From positions 1 through 64,000 of the forward strand of contig CALCIE010000076.1 of the NCBI GenBank assembly GCA_937907425.1: a stretch of DNA of 64,000 nt. The letters run 5' to 3'. Origin of the DNA: ZC4RG42 sp003242425. GTDB taxonomy: Bacteria; Pseudomonadota; Gammaproteobacteria; Burkholderiales; SG8-39. Made by a program: the position numbers and the translations under genes. Positions within the stretch are counted from its first letter, which is position 1; each line of letters opens with the position of its first letter. Below, one piece after another: positions 10,200 to 17,664 of this stretch. The notes beneath the pieces were generated by a model. That model was not told the origin of the DNA and made no database searches. It worked only from the letters and a program-made list of their open reading frames with translations.

Positions 10200-10832
10200 A
10201 TGTTGACTGGCGCGGTATTCATTCTAACTGCCTACCTGCTCGGTTCGCTGTCCTTTGCGATCCTGGTGAGCAAGCTCATGGGCTTGCCCAATCCGCGCAG
10301 CTACGGTTCGGGCAATCCGGGCGCGACCAATGTCCTGCGCACGGGCAACAAGAAGGCCGCGGCCCTGACCCTGCTCGGCGATGCCGGCAAGGGCTGGCTG
10401 GCGGTGTTCCTCGCCCAGCAGTTCGCCTGGCGTTTCGGCGTGGGCGACGGCGTCATCGCCGGCGTGGCGCTGGCCGTTTTTGTCGGCCACCTCTATCCGA
10501 TCTACTTCGGCCTGCGCGGCGGCAAGGGTGTCGCCACGGCGGGCGGTATCCTGCTCGCGCTCGACTGGCGCGTGGGCCTCGGCACCCTGGCCACCTGGCT
10601 CATCATTGCCTTCTTCTTCCGCTATTCCTCGCTTGCCGCGCTCGTCGCCGCGGTGTTCGCGCCTTTCTACACCGCGCTGATTCTCGGGGCCGATGCCTAC
10701 ATCGCCTGCACGACGGCGATCGCCGCGCTGATCATCTGGCGCCACCGGTCGAATATCCGCAAGCTGCTCGACGGCACCGAAAGCCGCATCGGCGAAAAGA
10801 AGCGGGACACGCCGACCACCGAACAGGCTTAG
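10200..10832 (+). CDS. plsY: Acyl-phosphate:glycerol-3-phosphate acyltransferase PlsY
   Basis: PlsY is an inner-membrane enzyme that moves an acyl group from acyl-phosphate to glycerol-3-phosphate, the first step of phospholipid synthesis. The 210-residue protein has several hydrophobic segments and the conserved loops GSGNPGATNVLRTGNKKA, GDAGKGWLAV and GLRGGKGVATAGG. The hydrophilic C-terminus is typical. Its stop codon overlaps that of tsaD on the other strand by four bases. Confidence 0.95.
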   Translation: MLTGAVFILTAYLLGSLSFAILVSKLMGLPNPRSYGSGNPGATNVLRTGNKKAAALTLLGDAGKGWLAVFLAQQFAWRFGVGDGVIAGVALAVFVGHLYPIYFGLRGGKGVATAGGILLALDWRVGLGTLATWLIIAFFFRYSSLAALVAAVFAPFYTALILGADAYIACTTAIAALIIWRHRSNIRKLLDGTESRIGEKKRDTPTTEQA

Positions 10833-11884
10833 GCGGCGGCCGGCGCGCTCAGCGTCTCCAGATCCCAGCGCGGGCGCACGGTGAAGCGGTACGACATGGG
10901 TCGGTCTCGCGCCTCCAGGCGAAGCGCGCCCGCCAGCGCGATCATCGCGCCGTTGTCGGTGCAGAGCTCCATTTCCGGGTAGTACAGGCTGAAGCCGTCG
11001 CGCCGCGCCGCTTCGGCGAGCGCTTCGCGCAGGGCCCGGTTCGCGCCGACGCCGCCCGCGATCACCAACTGGTTCAAGCCCGTCTGCGCCAGCGCCGCAC
11101 GGCACTTGGCGCACAACACCTCGACCACGGCGTCCTGGAAGGCGCGCGCGATATCGGCCTTGGCCTGCTCGTCCGGCGCGACTTCACGCACGAGCGTCAG
11201 GACCGCGGTCTTGAGCCCGCTGAAACTGAAGTCCAGGTCGGCGCTGTGCAGCATGGGGCGCGGCAGCTTGTAGCGCTGCGGCCGCCCGCGTTCGGCGAGC
11301 CGCGCCAGCGCCGGTCCGCCCGGATAACCGAGGCCCAGCAGTTGCGCGGTCTTGTCGAAGGCTTCGCCGGCCGCATCGTCCAGCGTCTCGCCGAGCAGCG
11401 TGTAAAGGCCCACGCCTTCGACCTGCATCAGTTGCGTGTGGCCGCCGGAGACGAGCAGCGCCACGAAAGGAAAACGTGGCGGCGTCGCGGACAGGAGCGG
11501 CGACAGCAGATGCCCTTCGAGATGATGGATGCCGATCGCGGGAATGCCGAGTCCGAAGGCCAGTCCGTTGGCGATGCTCGCGCCCACCAGCAGCGCGCCG
11601 GCCAGTCCCGGTCCCTCGGTGTAGGCGATCGCATCCAGATCGGAAAGCGCCTTGCCGGCGCGCCGCATGACTTCTTCGATCAACGGCAGCACGCGGCGGA
11701 TGTGGTCGCGCGAAGCGAGTTCGGGCACCACGCCGCCGTATTCGGCGTGCATGGCGACCTGGGTGTGAACGGCGTGGGCGAGCAGGCCGGCGCGCGTGTC
11801 GTAGAGCGCGATACCGGTTTCGTCGCAGGAGGTTTCGATGCCGAGGACGAGCCGTCCTCGGCCGGACGTTACGGCGTGGGACAT
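10829..11884 (-). CDS. tsaD: tRNA N6-adenosine threonylcarbamoyltransferase TsaD
   Basis: TsaD transfers the threonylcarbamoyl group to A37 of ANN-decoding tRNAs, working with TsaB, TsaC and TsaE. The 351-residue protein begins VLGIETSCDETGIALYD, the ASKHA phosphate-binding motif. It has the metal-binding histidine pair in IGIHHLEGHLLS and the LVSGGHTQL motif. It lies downstream of the ABC transporter cluster on the same strand with a 46-base gap. It also lies upstream of rpsU, to which it is often close in proteobacteria. Confidence 0.97.
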   Translation of the reverse strand: MSHAVTSGRGRLVLGIETSCDETGIALYDTRAGLLAHAVHTQVAMHAEYGGVVPELASRDHIRRVLPLIEEVMRRAGKALSDLDAIAYTEGPGLAGALLVGASIANGLAFGLGIPAIGIHHLEGHLLSPLLSATPPRFPFVALLVSGGHTQLMQVEGVGLYTLLGETLDDAAGEAFDKTAQLLGLGYPGGPALARLAERGRPQRYKLPRPMLHSADLDFSFSGLKTAVLTLVREVAPDEQAKADIARAFQDAVVEVLCAKCRAALAQTGLNQLVIAGGVGANRALREALAEAARRDGFSLYYPEMELCTDNGAMIALAGALRLEARDRPMSYRFTVRPRWDLETLSAPAAA

Positions 11885-11930
11885 GCCGCAAGCCTAACCG
11901 ATTCGGGACGCTTGCGGCAGCTTCGCGCTT

Positions 11931-12704
11931 TCAGCTCGCGTGCGTCCAGGCGCGGTGCAGCTTCTGCGCGAGACCGTCCAGCATGAAGCCGAGCGCGCCG
12001 ATGAGCACGATCACCGCCATCAGCTCCGAATAGGCGAGCCGGTCGCGCGTGTCCAGGATGAAGTAGCCGAGCCCCGAGCTCACGCCCAGCATTTCGCAGG
12101 GCACGAGCACGATCCAGATTACGCCGATGGCGAGCCGTACGCCGGTGAGGATGTGGCCGAGGACGCCCGGCACGACGATGCGCAGCAGCACTTCGCCGCG
12201 CGTGGCGCTCAGGCTGCGTGCGAGCATCAGCCATTGCGGATCGAGCTGCTTCACGCCGGCCGCGGTGTTGAGAATGATGGGCCATACCGCGGCGAAGGTG
12301 AGCAGGAAGTAGATCGGCGCATCGCCGATGCCGAAGGCCATCACGGCGATCGGCATCCACGACAGCGGCGAGATCATGCGCAGGAACTGGAAGGCGCCGC
12401 TCGTGGCGCTCTCCAGCGTGCGCGAGGAACCGATCGCCAGCCCGACCGGCACGCCGAGCAGCAGGGCCAGCACCAGGCCGACCAGCACGCGCTTGAGACT
12501 GGTGAGCGTGTGCACCGTGAGCTGGTTCTGCGCCAGCAGCTGCCAGAGGCTGTCGAAGGTATGGCGGGGGCTGAACAGCCCCGCCAGGGCGCTGGTGTCC
12601 TTCAGCAGCTGCGTGCCGATCGACCACAGCAGCACGAGCACCGCCAGGCCGAACAGGCTCAGCTCCAGGCGATAGTCCGATCGGTTGAAGAGTCGCTTCA
12701 GCAT
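11931..12704 (-). CDS. ABC transporter permease, SsuC/TauC/NrtB type
   Basis: The 257-residue membrane protein has about six hydrophobic segments. Its EAA-type cytoplasmic loop (ARSLSATRGEVLLRIVVPGVLGHILTG) is characteristic of binding-protein-dependent permeases for nitrate, sulfonate, taurine or bicarbonate. It is the last of six genes in one direction and follows the binding-protein gene after 8 bases. The substrate cannot be read from the permease. The unusual partners (rubredoxin, flavoprotein and AhpD-like protein) argue against plain nitrate uptake. Confidence 0.85.
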   Translation of the reverse strand: MLKRLFNRSDYRLELSLFGLAVLVLLWSIGTQLLKDTSALAGLFSPRHTFDSLWQLLAQNQLTVHTLTSLKRVLVGLVLALLLGVPVGLAIGSSRTLESATSGAFQFLRMISPLSWMPIAVMAFGIGDAPIYFLLTFAAVWPIILNTAAGVKQLDPQWLMLARSLSATRGEVLLRIVVPGVLGHILTGVRLAIGVIWIVLVPCEMLGVSSGLGYFILDTRDRLAYSELMAVIVLIGALGFMLDGLAQKLHRAWTHAS

Positions 12705-12712
12705 GCCCGCGC

Positions 12713-13912
12713 TCAGGTGGTGATGGTCTCCTTGCGCGTGAAGCCTTCCGGCTGGCCGAACACCTTCATGCCGCCGAGATTGGTGATCGCCTTCTTGACG
12801 AAGCGGTCGTCCACCAGATCACGCGCCACGAAGGCGGGATCGAGCGACTTCAGGAAGGCGTTGTTGCCGGCCACGAGCGTGCCCTGCAGCATTTTGACCA
12901 GTGCCTCGGTATAGCTCGGATAGGGGTAGGGCTGGAAGGAGATGCGCTCGTCCTTCCACTCCGGGTGCCGGATCGCGCCCGTCCGGGCATAGTGGGCGTA
13001 GAGCTTCGCGTCCGGCGCGAGCACTTGCGCCAGCGCCTCGTAGGAATGCGGCGTGTACTGCGCCGGATTGTCGCGCGACAGGATGCGCGCCGTCTCTTCC
13101 CGGTTGTTGCGGATCCACGCCTGCGCCTGGACGACGGCGTTCACTACCTTCTGCGTCCATTCGGGGCGCGTATTGAGATCGTGTTCGTGCATCAGCACCA
13201 CGCAGCAGGCGTGGTCGCGCCACACGTCGCCGGTGAAGCGCAGGATCTTGCCGACCTTCAGCACCTCGGCCGAGGCGTTGAAGGGTTCGGCCACGGTGTA
13301 GCCGGCGATCTGCTTGGCGGCGAGCGCGGGCACCATGTCCGAAGGCGCCATGACCACCAGCTTCACCTGCTTGGCATTGGGCTGGCCTTCGCTGATGGGT
13401 TCCAGGCCTTCGCTGCGCAGCAGGTGCTGCAGCACCACGTTGTGGATCGAATACCAGAACGGAATGGCGACGGTCTTGCCGCCCAGGTCCTGCAAGCTGT
13501 TGACCTCGGGCTGCACGGTCAGGCCGGACCCCGACATGTGGTTCCAGGCCACGATCTTGGCCGGCGACTTGCTGCCGTAGCGCGCCCAAACCGTCATGGG
13601 CGTGAGCAGGTGCACCACGTTGACCTGACCGGCGAGGAAGGCTTCGACGATCTGCGCCCAGCTGCGGAACAGACGCGGCTTCTCCACCTCCAGCCCCTGG
13701 TTCTGGAACAGCTTGTTGTGATGCGCCACGAGCAGCGCGGTCGCATCGGTGATGGGCAGATAGCCGATGCGCAGCGGCGCGTTGGGTTCGGCGGCGATCG
13801 CCTTGTTGAAGGCGCTGAGCAGCGGCATCGCGCCCGCGGCGGTGAACAGCGCCGACAGTTTCAGGAACTGGCGGCGTGCTTCCAGTGTGGCTTGGGATTC
13901 GAATTTTTCCAT
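12713..13912 (-). CDS. ABC substrate-binding protein, NrtA/CmpA-like, Tat signal
   Basis: The 399-residue protein resembles NrtA/CmpA/SsuA binding proteins (RIGYLPITDATALLVAHHNKLF and, later, LGGKTVAIPFWYSIHNVVLQHLL). It has an N-terminal twin-arginine motif (ARRQFLKLSALFTAAG), so it is probably exported folded by the Tat system, which is common in this family. The ATG at 13912 was chosen over an upstream one because GAGGTT lies just before it and the gene follows the ATPase by 7 bases. The ligand pocket cannot be assigned by eye. Confidence 0.85.
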   Translation of the reverse strand: MEKFESQATLEARRQFLKLSALFTAAGAMPLLSAFNKAIAAEPNAPLRIGYLPITDATALLVAHHNKLFQNQGLEVEKPRLFRSWAQIVEAFLAGQVNVVHLLTPMTVWARYGSKSPAKIVAWNHMSGSGLTVQPEVNSLQDLGGKTVAIPFWYSIHNVVLQHLLRSEGLEPISEGQPNAKQVKLVVMAPSDMVPALAAKQIAGYTVAEPFNASAEVLKVGKILRFTGDVWRDHACCVVLMHEHDLNTRPEWTQKVVNAVVQAQAWIRNNREETARILSRDNPAQYTPHSYEALAQVLAPDAKLYAHYARTGAIRHPEWKDERISFQPYPYPSYTEALVKMLQGTLVAGNNAFLKSLDPAFVARDLVDDRFVKKAITNLGGMKVFGQPEGFTRKETITT

Positions 13913-13919
13913 GGGAACC

Positions 13920-14723
13920 TCAGGCGGCAAGTGCGGTGGAAGATGCGCGCCGGGCATCGCGCAGCGCCTGCACGATCTCCACGCGCATGTAGGTCAGGTC
14001 CGGCAGCACGTCCTCGCGCGGATGCGGCATGTCGACGCGCCACTGACCGATCAGGCGGCCGGGGGTGCCGCCGATCAGTAGAATGCGGTCGGCCACGATC
14101 AGGGCTTCGTCGATGTCGTGGGTGACGAGCACCGCTGCGGTACGGTGCCGGCTGGTGATCTGCTGCAGGAGCGTCTGCATTTCGCTGCGCGTGACTTCGT
14201 CGAGCGCACTGAAGGGTTCGTCGAGCAGCAGAATTTCGGGCTGGCGTGCGAGGCTGCGCGCCAGCGCCGCGCGCTGCGCCATACCGCCCGAGAGCTCCGC
14301 GGGATAGCGTTCGCGCGCGTGCGTCAGATCCACTTCCGCGATGGCCGCCTCGACACGGCGCTTGCGTTCGGCGGCATCCAGGCGCGGCTGGTGCTTGAAG
14401 TCCAGGCCGAAAGCGACGTTCTGTTCCAGGTTCAGCCAGGGCAGCAGGCAGGGATCCTGGAAGACGAAGCTCAGTCGCGGATGCGGGCCGCGCAAGGGTT
14501 CGCCGTGAACCTTCACGAGCCCGTGATCGGGTTCCTGCAGCCCGGCGAGCACGCGCAGCAGCGAAGACTTCCCCACGCCGCTCGGCCCCAGCACCGCGAC
14601 CACTTCGCCTTCCGCCAGGCGCAGCGAGAAATCCTGCAGCACCGTGTGCGGCCGCTGTTTGGGACGGCTGTAGCTCAGCTCGATGCCTTCGGCCTCGAGC
14701 ACGATGGAGCTCGGAGTCGTCAT
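13920..14723 (-). CDS. ABC transporter ATP-binding protein, SsuB/NrtD type
   Basis: The 267-residue ATPase is complete: Walker A GPSGVGKS at about 46-53, Q-loop at Gln89, signature LSGGMAQR at 144-151, Walker B ILLLDEP, and the H-switch VTHDIDEAL. It energises import with the permease and binding protein downstream. It sits directly after the rubredoxin gene (4-base gap), so transport and redox genes are in one transcript. Confidence 0.9.
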   Translation of the reverse strand: MTTPSSIVLEAEGIELSYSRPKQRPHTVLQDFSLRLAEGEVVAVLGPSGVGKSSLLRVLAGLQEPDHGLVKVHGEPLRGPHPRLSFVFQDPCLLPWLNLEQNVAFGLDFKHQPRLDAAERKRRVEAAIAEVDLTHARERYPAELSGGMAQRAALARSLARQPEILLLDEPFSALDEVTRSEMQTLLQQITSRHRTAAVLVTHDIDEALIVADRILLIGGTPGRLIGQWRVDMPHPREDVLPDLTYMRVEIVQALRDARRASSTALAA

Positions 14724-14727
14724 CGCG

Positions 14728-14892
14728 CTAATCCGGTATGCGGACGAAATCGGCCTTGGTCACGCCGCAGTCCGGGCATTTCCAAGTGTCGGGAATCGCT
14801 TCGAAAGGCGTGCCGGGCGCAATGCCCTCCTCGGGCAGACCGGCCGCCTCGTCGTAGATGAAGCCGCAGGGCGCGCACATCCATTGCGCCAT
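14728..14892 (-). CDS. Rubredoxin
   Basis: This 54-residue protein is a canonical rubredoxin. The iron ligands are in CAPC (Cys6, Cys9) and CPDC (Cys39, Cys42), with GFIYDEAAGLPEEGI and WKCPDCGVTKADF between and around them. It transfers single electrons, usually to or from a flavoprotein or oxygenase. Its ATG overlaps the stop of the upstream flavoprotein gene (TAATG), which makes the two gene products likely redox partners. Confidence 0.93.
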   Translation of the reverse strand: MAQWMCAPCGFIYDEAAGLPEEGIAPGTPFEAIPDTWKCPDCGVTKADFVRIPD

Positions 14893-16004
14893 TACGCCGC
14901 CTCCGCACGCTGGCGTTCCAGATCGCCGATCTCTTTGCGCAGATGTTTGAGCGCCGGCGTGACGATGGCGACGAAGACCGCTTCGCGCAGACGGCGTTGC
15001 GCCGGATGGCGCATGAGGTAGCCGCGCGCGCCGGCATGCAGCACGGCGGAGTTCGCGGCCCGCAGCGTGAGCTCGGAGGCCCGTGCGCGCGCTTTCAGCA
15101 CGGCCAGGATGTCCGCGCTGCCTTCCTGCGCCTGCACGGCGAGCTCGAGCACTTCGTTGCGCAGGGCCTCGGCTTCGGCCGAGAGTTCGGCGCCCTGATC
15201 GTCCAGGTAGACGTTGACGTGCGCGTGGGTGGCGTTGCTTTCGCGGATGGTTTTCAGGCTGCCCTCGATGACGCCGAAGCCGATGCCGCACTGGCCCAGC
15301 ACGAAGCCCGGCTTGATGCGCCGGAGGAACGCGGGGAACTGGTGCGGATGCGCGAGCACGTCCTCCGGCTTCACGCGCACATCGTGGAAGCGCAGATTCA
15401 GCGTCTGCGTGCCTTCCATGCCCGAGAACTCGGGGCAGCGGTGCAGCGCGAGCCCCTCGGCGCCGCCCCGCACGGCGAACATCACATAGCCTTCGCCTTC
15501 CACCGAGGCGGCGACGACGGCGAGATGACCTTCGCCGGCGTTCGATACCCAGGGCAGCGCACCGTTGACGATGTAGTCGTCGCCTTCGCGCCGCGCCGTG
15601 AGCAGGATCCGCTCGATGCCCGCCAGATGCTTCACCGGGTTCGACATGCCGGTGCCGGCGAGCAGCTCGCCACGCGCCACGGCAGCGAGATAGCGCTCGC
15701 GCACCGCGGCATTGGGCGCGTGCAGCAGGTACCAGGCGCAGGTCGACTGACACCAGGTCAGGAAGGCGGTCGCCCCGCACTCGCTGCCCACGGCGGCCGT
15801 CACGCGGATCTGTTCGCTGAGATCGAGGCCGAGGCCGCCGTGCTCGGGGGCGACGGCCGAGGCGAAGCCGCCCAGCGCGCCCAGCTTGCGCAGGAAAGCT
15901 TCCGGGTAGAGGCCTTCCTGGTCGATCGCACCGGCAAGCGGCGCAAGCTCGCTCTTGACCAGTGCCTGGATCTCGTCGAAACGGGGATGGCGGGACTCGC
16001 TCAT
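14892..16004 (-). CDS. Acyl-CoA-dehydrogenase-fold flavoprotein, possibly a monooxygenase
   Basis: The 370-residue protein shows the acyl-CoA dehydrogenase fold: an N-terminal helical domain with FASAVAPEHGGLGLD, a middle beta domain with GTGMSNPVKHLAG and TLNLRFHDVRVKPEDVL, and a C-terminal helical domain. The usual C-terminal catalytic glutamate motif (YEGT-like) is not visible. The family also includes FMN-dependent monooxygenases acting on sulfur compounds (DszC/SfnB type), so an oxygenase or other redox role is plausible. Translational coupling to rubredoxin supports an electron-transfer role. Substrate unknown. Confidence 0.75.
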   Translation of the reverse strand: MSESRHPRFDEIQALVKSELAPLAGAIDQEGLYPEAFLRKLGALGGFASAVAPEHGGLGLDLSEQIRVTAAVGSECGATAFLTWCQSTCAWYLLHAPNAAVRERYLAAVARGELLAGTGMSNPVKHLAGIERILLTARREGDDYIVNGALPWVSNAGEGHLAVVAASVEGEGYVMFAVRGGAEGLALHRCPEFSGMEGTQTLNLRFHDVRVKPEDVLAHPHQFPAFLRRIKPGFVLGQCGIGFGVIEGSLKTIRESNATHAHVNVYLDDQGAELSAEAEALRNEVLELAVQAQEGSADILAVLKARARASELTLRAANSAVLHAGARGYLMRHPAQRRLREAVFVAIVTPALKHLRKEIGDLERQRAEAA

Positions 16005-16026
16005 GGCATGCTCCTCGCGCCTTCGC

Positions 16027-16566
16027 TCAAGCGAAGGGCTGCAGCTCGGGATTGATCGGCGTCTGGGCGAGGTTGTTCGCGTAATTGCACAGCGTGGCGA
16101 GGCTCACGCCGAGGACGACCTCGAGCGCGTTGGCCTGGGTGTAACCGGCATCGAAGAAGGCGCGCAGCTCCTCGTCCGAAACCTGGCCTTTCTTTTCCAT
16201 CACGGCGAGCGTGAATGCGGCCAGGGCGTTGAGCTTGGGATCGCTCAGCGCGGCGGTCTTGCGCAGCGCCTCGACGATCTCGGCGGGCATGTCGAGCTTG
16301 CGCGCGATCTTGGTGTGGCCGGCGACGCAGAAGCCGCAGCCGTTGCGGGCCGCGGCGGTAATCTGGACGACCTCGCGCTCGGCGGCGCTCAGGCCGGTGC
16401 GCGCATTGATGGCGCCGACGACCTGATAGGCTTCGAGCGCCGTGGGCGCATTGGCGAGCACCCCCAGGAGGTTGGGCAGGAATCCGTTGGCTTTTTGCGC
16501 CGTGGCCAGGCGTTCCTTGGCTTCGGCCGGCGCGGTTTCGACGCTGTGAATGGTGAGACGGCTCAT
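16027..16566 (-). CDS. Carboxymuconolactone decarboxylase/AhpD-family protein
   Basis: The 179-residue helical protein has the AhpD-type redox centre CGFCVAGH (Cys77, Cys80, His84), used by alkylhydroperoxidase D and related peroxidase-like proteins. The N-terminus (FLPNLLGVLANAPTALEAY) matches the peroxidase-related subfamily. It is the first gene of the six-gene cluster. Its promoter must lie in the AT-rich 210-bp region shared with rpsU. It may protect against peroxide made by the flavoprotein or act on the imported compound; both are inference. Confidence 0.82.
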   Translation of the reverse strand: MSRLTIHSVETAPAEAKERLATAQKANGFLPNLLGVLANAPTALEAYQVVGAINARTGLSAAEREVVQITAAARNGCGFCVAGHTKIARKLDMPAEIVEALRKTAALSDPKLNALAAFTLAVMEKKGQVSDEELRAFFDAGYTQANALEVVLGVSLATLCNYANNLAQTPINPELQPFA

Positions 16567-16710
16567 GAGAATCGTTTATAGGCAGAGTTATATTTCCTAA
16601 GATTCTATTAAGCCGTCCGCTTGATGATAAATATGAATAAGTAATTTGGTTATGCCGCGCCGGCATATGGGTTGGCCACAGCGCCCGGTCCGTAAAAGGG
16701 AGCGGCTGCC

Positions 16711-16740
16711 TTGTGAAAGCGGTGGCCCGTCTGTTAGAAT
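16711..16740 (+). promoter_or_regulatory. Sigma-70-type promoter of rpsU operon
   Basis: TTGTGA (16711-16716) and TAGAAT (16735-16740) are separated by 18 bases and lie 36 bases before the rpsU start. The surrounding region 16567-16710 is noticeably AT-rich compared with the rest of the window and must also hold the divergent promoter of the AhpD-like gene. Confidence 0.6.
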
Positions 16741-16776
16741 CCCGCGTTTTCCGAATACATCCGGAGCCAGTTTTTA

Positions 16777-16989
16777 ATGCCGACTGTTCGCGTCAAAGAA
16801 AACGAACCGTTTGAAGTGGCGCTGCGCCGCTTCAAGCGCACCGTCGAAAAAACGGGCATTCTCACCGAGCTTCGCGCGCGCGAGTTCTACGAGAAGCCGA
16901 CCGCGGAGCGCAAACGCAAACACGCCGCCGCGGTGAAGCGGCATTTCAAGCGCTTGCGCAGCCAGCAACTGCCGCCTAGGCTGTACTAA
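16777..16989 (+). CDS. rpsU: 30S ribosomal protein S21
   Basis: The 70-residue basic protein begins MPTVRVKENEPFEVALRRFK and ends with an Arg-rich helix, which is the complete S21 pattern. S21 helps the small subunit start translation. It is the first gene of the macromolecular synthesis operon (rpsU-yqeY-dnaG-rpoD). Confidence 0.97.
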   Translation: MPTVRVKENEPFEVALRRFKRTVEKTGILTELRAREFYEKPTAERKRKHAAAVKRHFKRLRSQQLPPRLY

Positions 16990-17017
16990 CAGCTCTACGC
17001 TGTCTCCTATTCCCATG

Positions 17018-17052
17018 CCCCACCACCCAAGCCGTTTGGGTGGTGGGGTTTG
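17018..17052 (+). terminator. Hairpin after rpsU, possible partial terminator
   Basis: A perfect 13-bp stem (17018-17030 with 17036-17048) with a 5-base loop is followed by TTTGCT. The T-run is short, so it likely stops only part of transcription. E. coli has an analogous attenuating terminator between rpsU and dnaG that lets S21 be made in excess; the same role is inferred here. Confidence 0.6.
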
Positions 17053-17067
17053 CTATTGGGGCCCGGT

Positions 17068-17514
17068 ATGTCGATCAAAGCCCGTATCACCGAAGACGTG
17101 AAAGAGGCGATGAAAGCCAAGGACGCGCAGCGCCTTGGCGCGTTGCGGCTGTTGCTGGCGGCCGTCAAGCAGCGCGAAGTCGACGAGCGCGCGGAGCTTG
17201 GCGACGCCGAGGTGCTGTCGGTGATCGATAAAATGGTCAAGCAGCGGCGCGACTCGATTGCGCAGTACGAGGCGGCGGGCCGAGAGGATCTCGCCTCGCA
17301 GGAACGCTTCGAGATCGAGGTGCTGAGCGCCTACCTGCCGAAGCAGGCCGACGAAGCGGAAATCGCGGCGGAAATCGAAGCCGCCATCGCCGCCACCGGC
17401 GCGAAGGGCATGGCCGACATGGGCAAGGTGATGAACGCGGTCAAAGCCAAGCTGGCGGGCCGCGCCGACATGGCGAAGGTTTCCGGCCTGGTGAAGGCGA
17501 AGCTTGCCGGCTGA
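17068..17514 (+). CDS. yqeY: GatB/YqeY domain protein
   Basis: The 148-residue protein matches the stand-alone YqeY family, related to the C-terminal tRNA-binding domain of GatB. It has MSIKARITEDVKEAMKAKD at the start, LSAYLPKQADEAEI in the middle and ADMAKVSGLVKAKLAG at the end. Its function is unsettled; a link to tRNA or amidotransferase is assumed from homology. Its place between rpsU and dnaG is typical for many proteobacteria. The ATG at 17068 fits the family start; TTG codons upstream in the hairpin were rejected. Confidence 0.92.
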   Translation: MSIKARITEDVKEAMKAKDAQRLGALRLLLAAVKQREVDERAELGDAEVLSVIDKMVKQRRDSIAQYEAAGREDLASQERFEIEVLSAYLPKQADEAEIAAEIEAAIAATGAKGMADMGKVMNAVKAKLAGRADMAKVSGLVKAKLAG

Positions 17515-17610
17515 ACCGCCTGCCCGGGCGCAACGCCGCCTGCAAGGGGCGCGGTCGGAGGCACGAAGGCCGTGCGTCCGGCCGACCCGGCGAGGGCAGA
17601 ACGGATTTCG

Positions 17611-17634
17611 GACGCGCTTTTTACGAGGCGCGTC
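17611..17634 (+). other. Inverted repeat in the yqeY-dnaG gap
   Basis: GACGCGC and GCGCGTC form a perfect 7-bp inverted repeat around a 10-base T-rich loop, 31 bases before the dnaG start. It could be an RNA processing hairpin (E. coli cleaves its rpsU operon mRNA between dnaG and rpoD) or an operator. There is no direct evidence for either. Confidence 0.35.
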
Positions 17635-17664
17635 ATTGGAGGCTCTGGGTGGTGCTAGGCGGAC

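Noticed and set aside
17041..17067. TTG starts for yqeY inside the hairpin
   Set aside because: They would add residues absent from the family and lie in the terminator stem. ATG 17068 fits the normal N-terminus.
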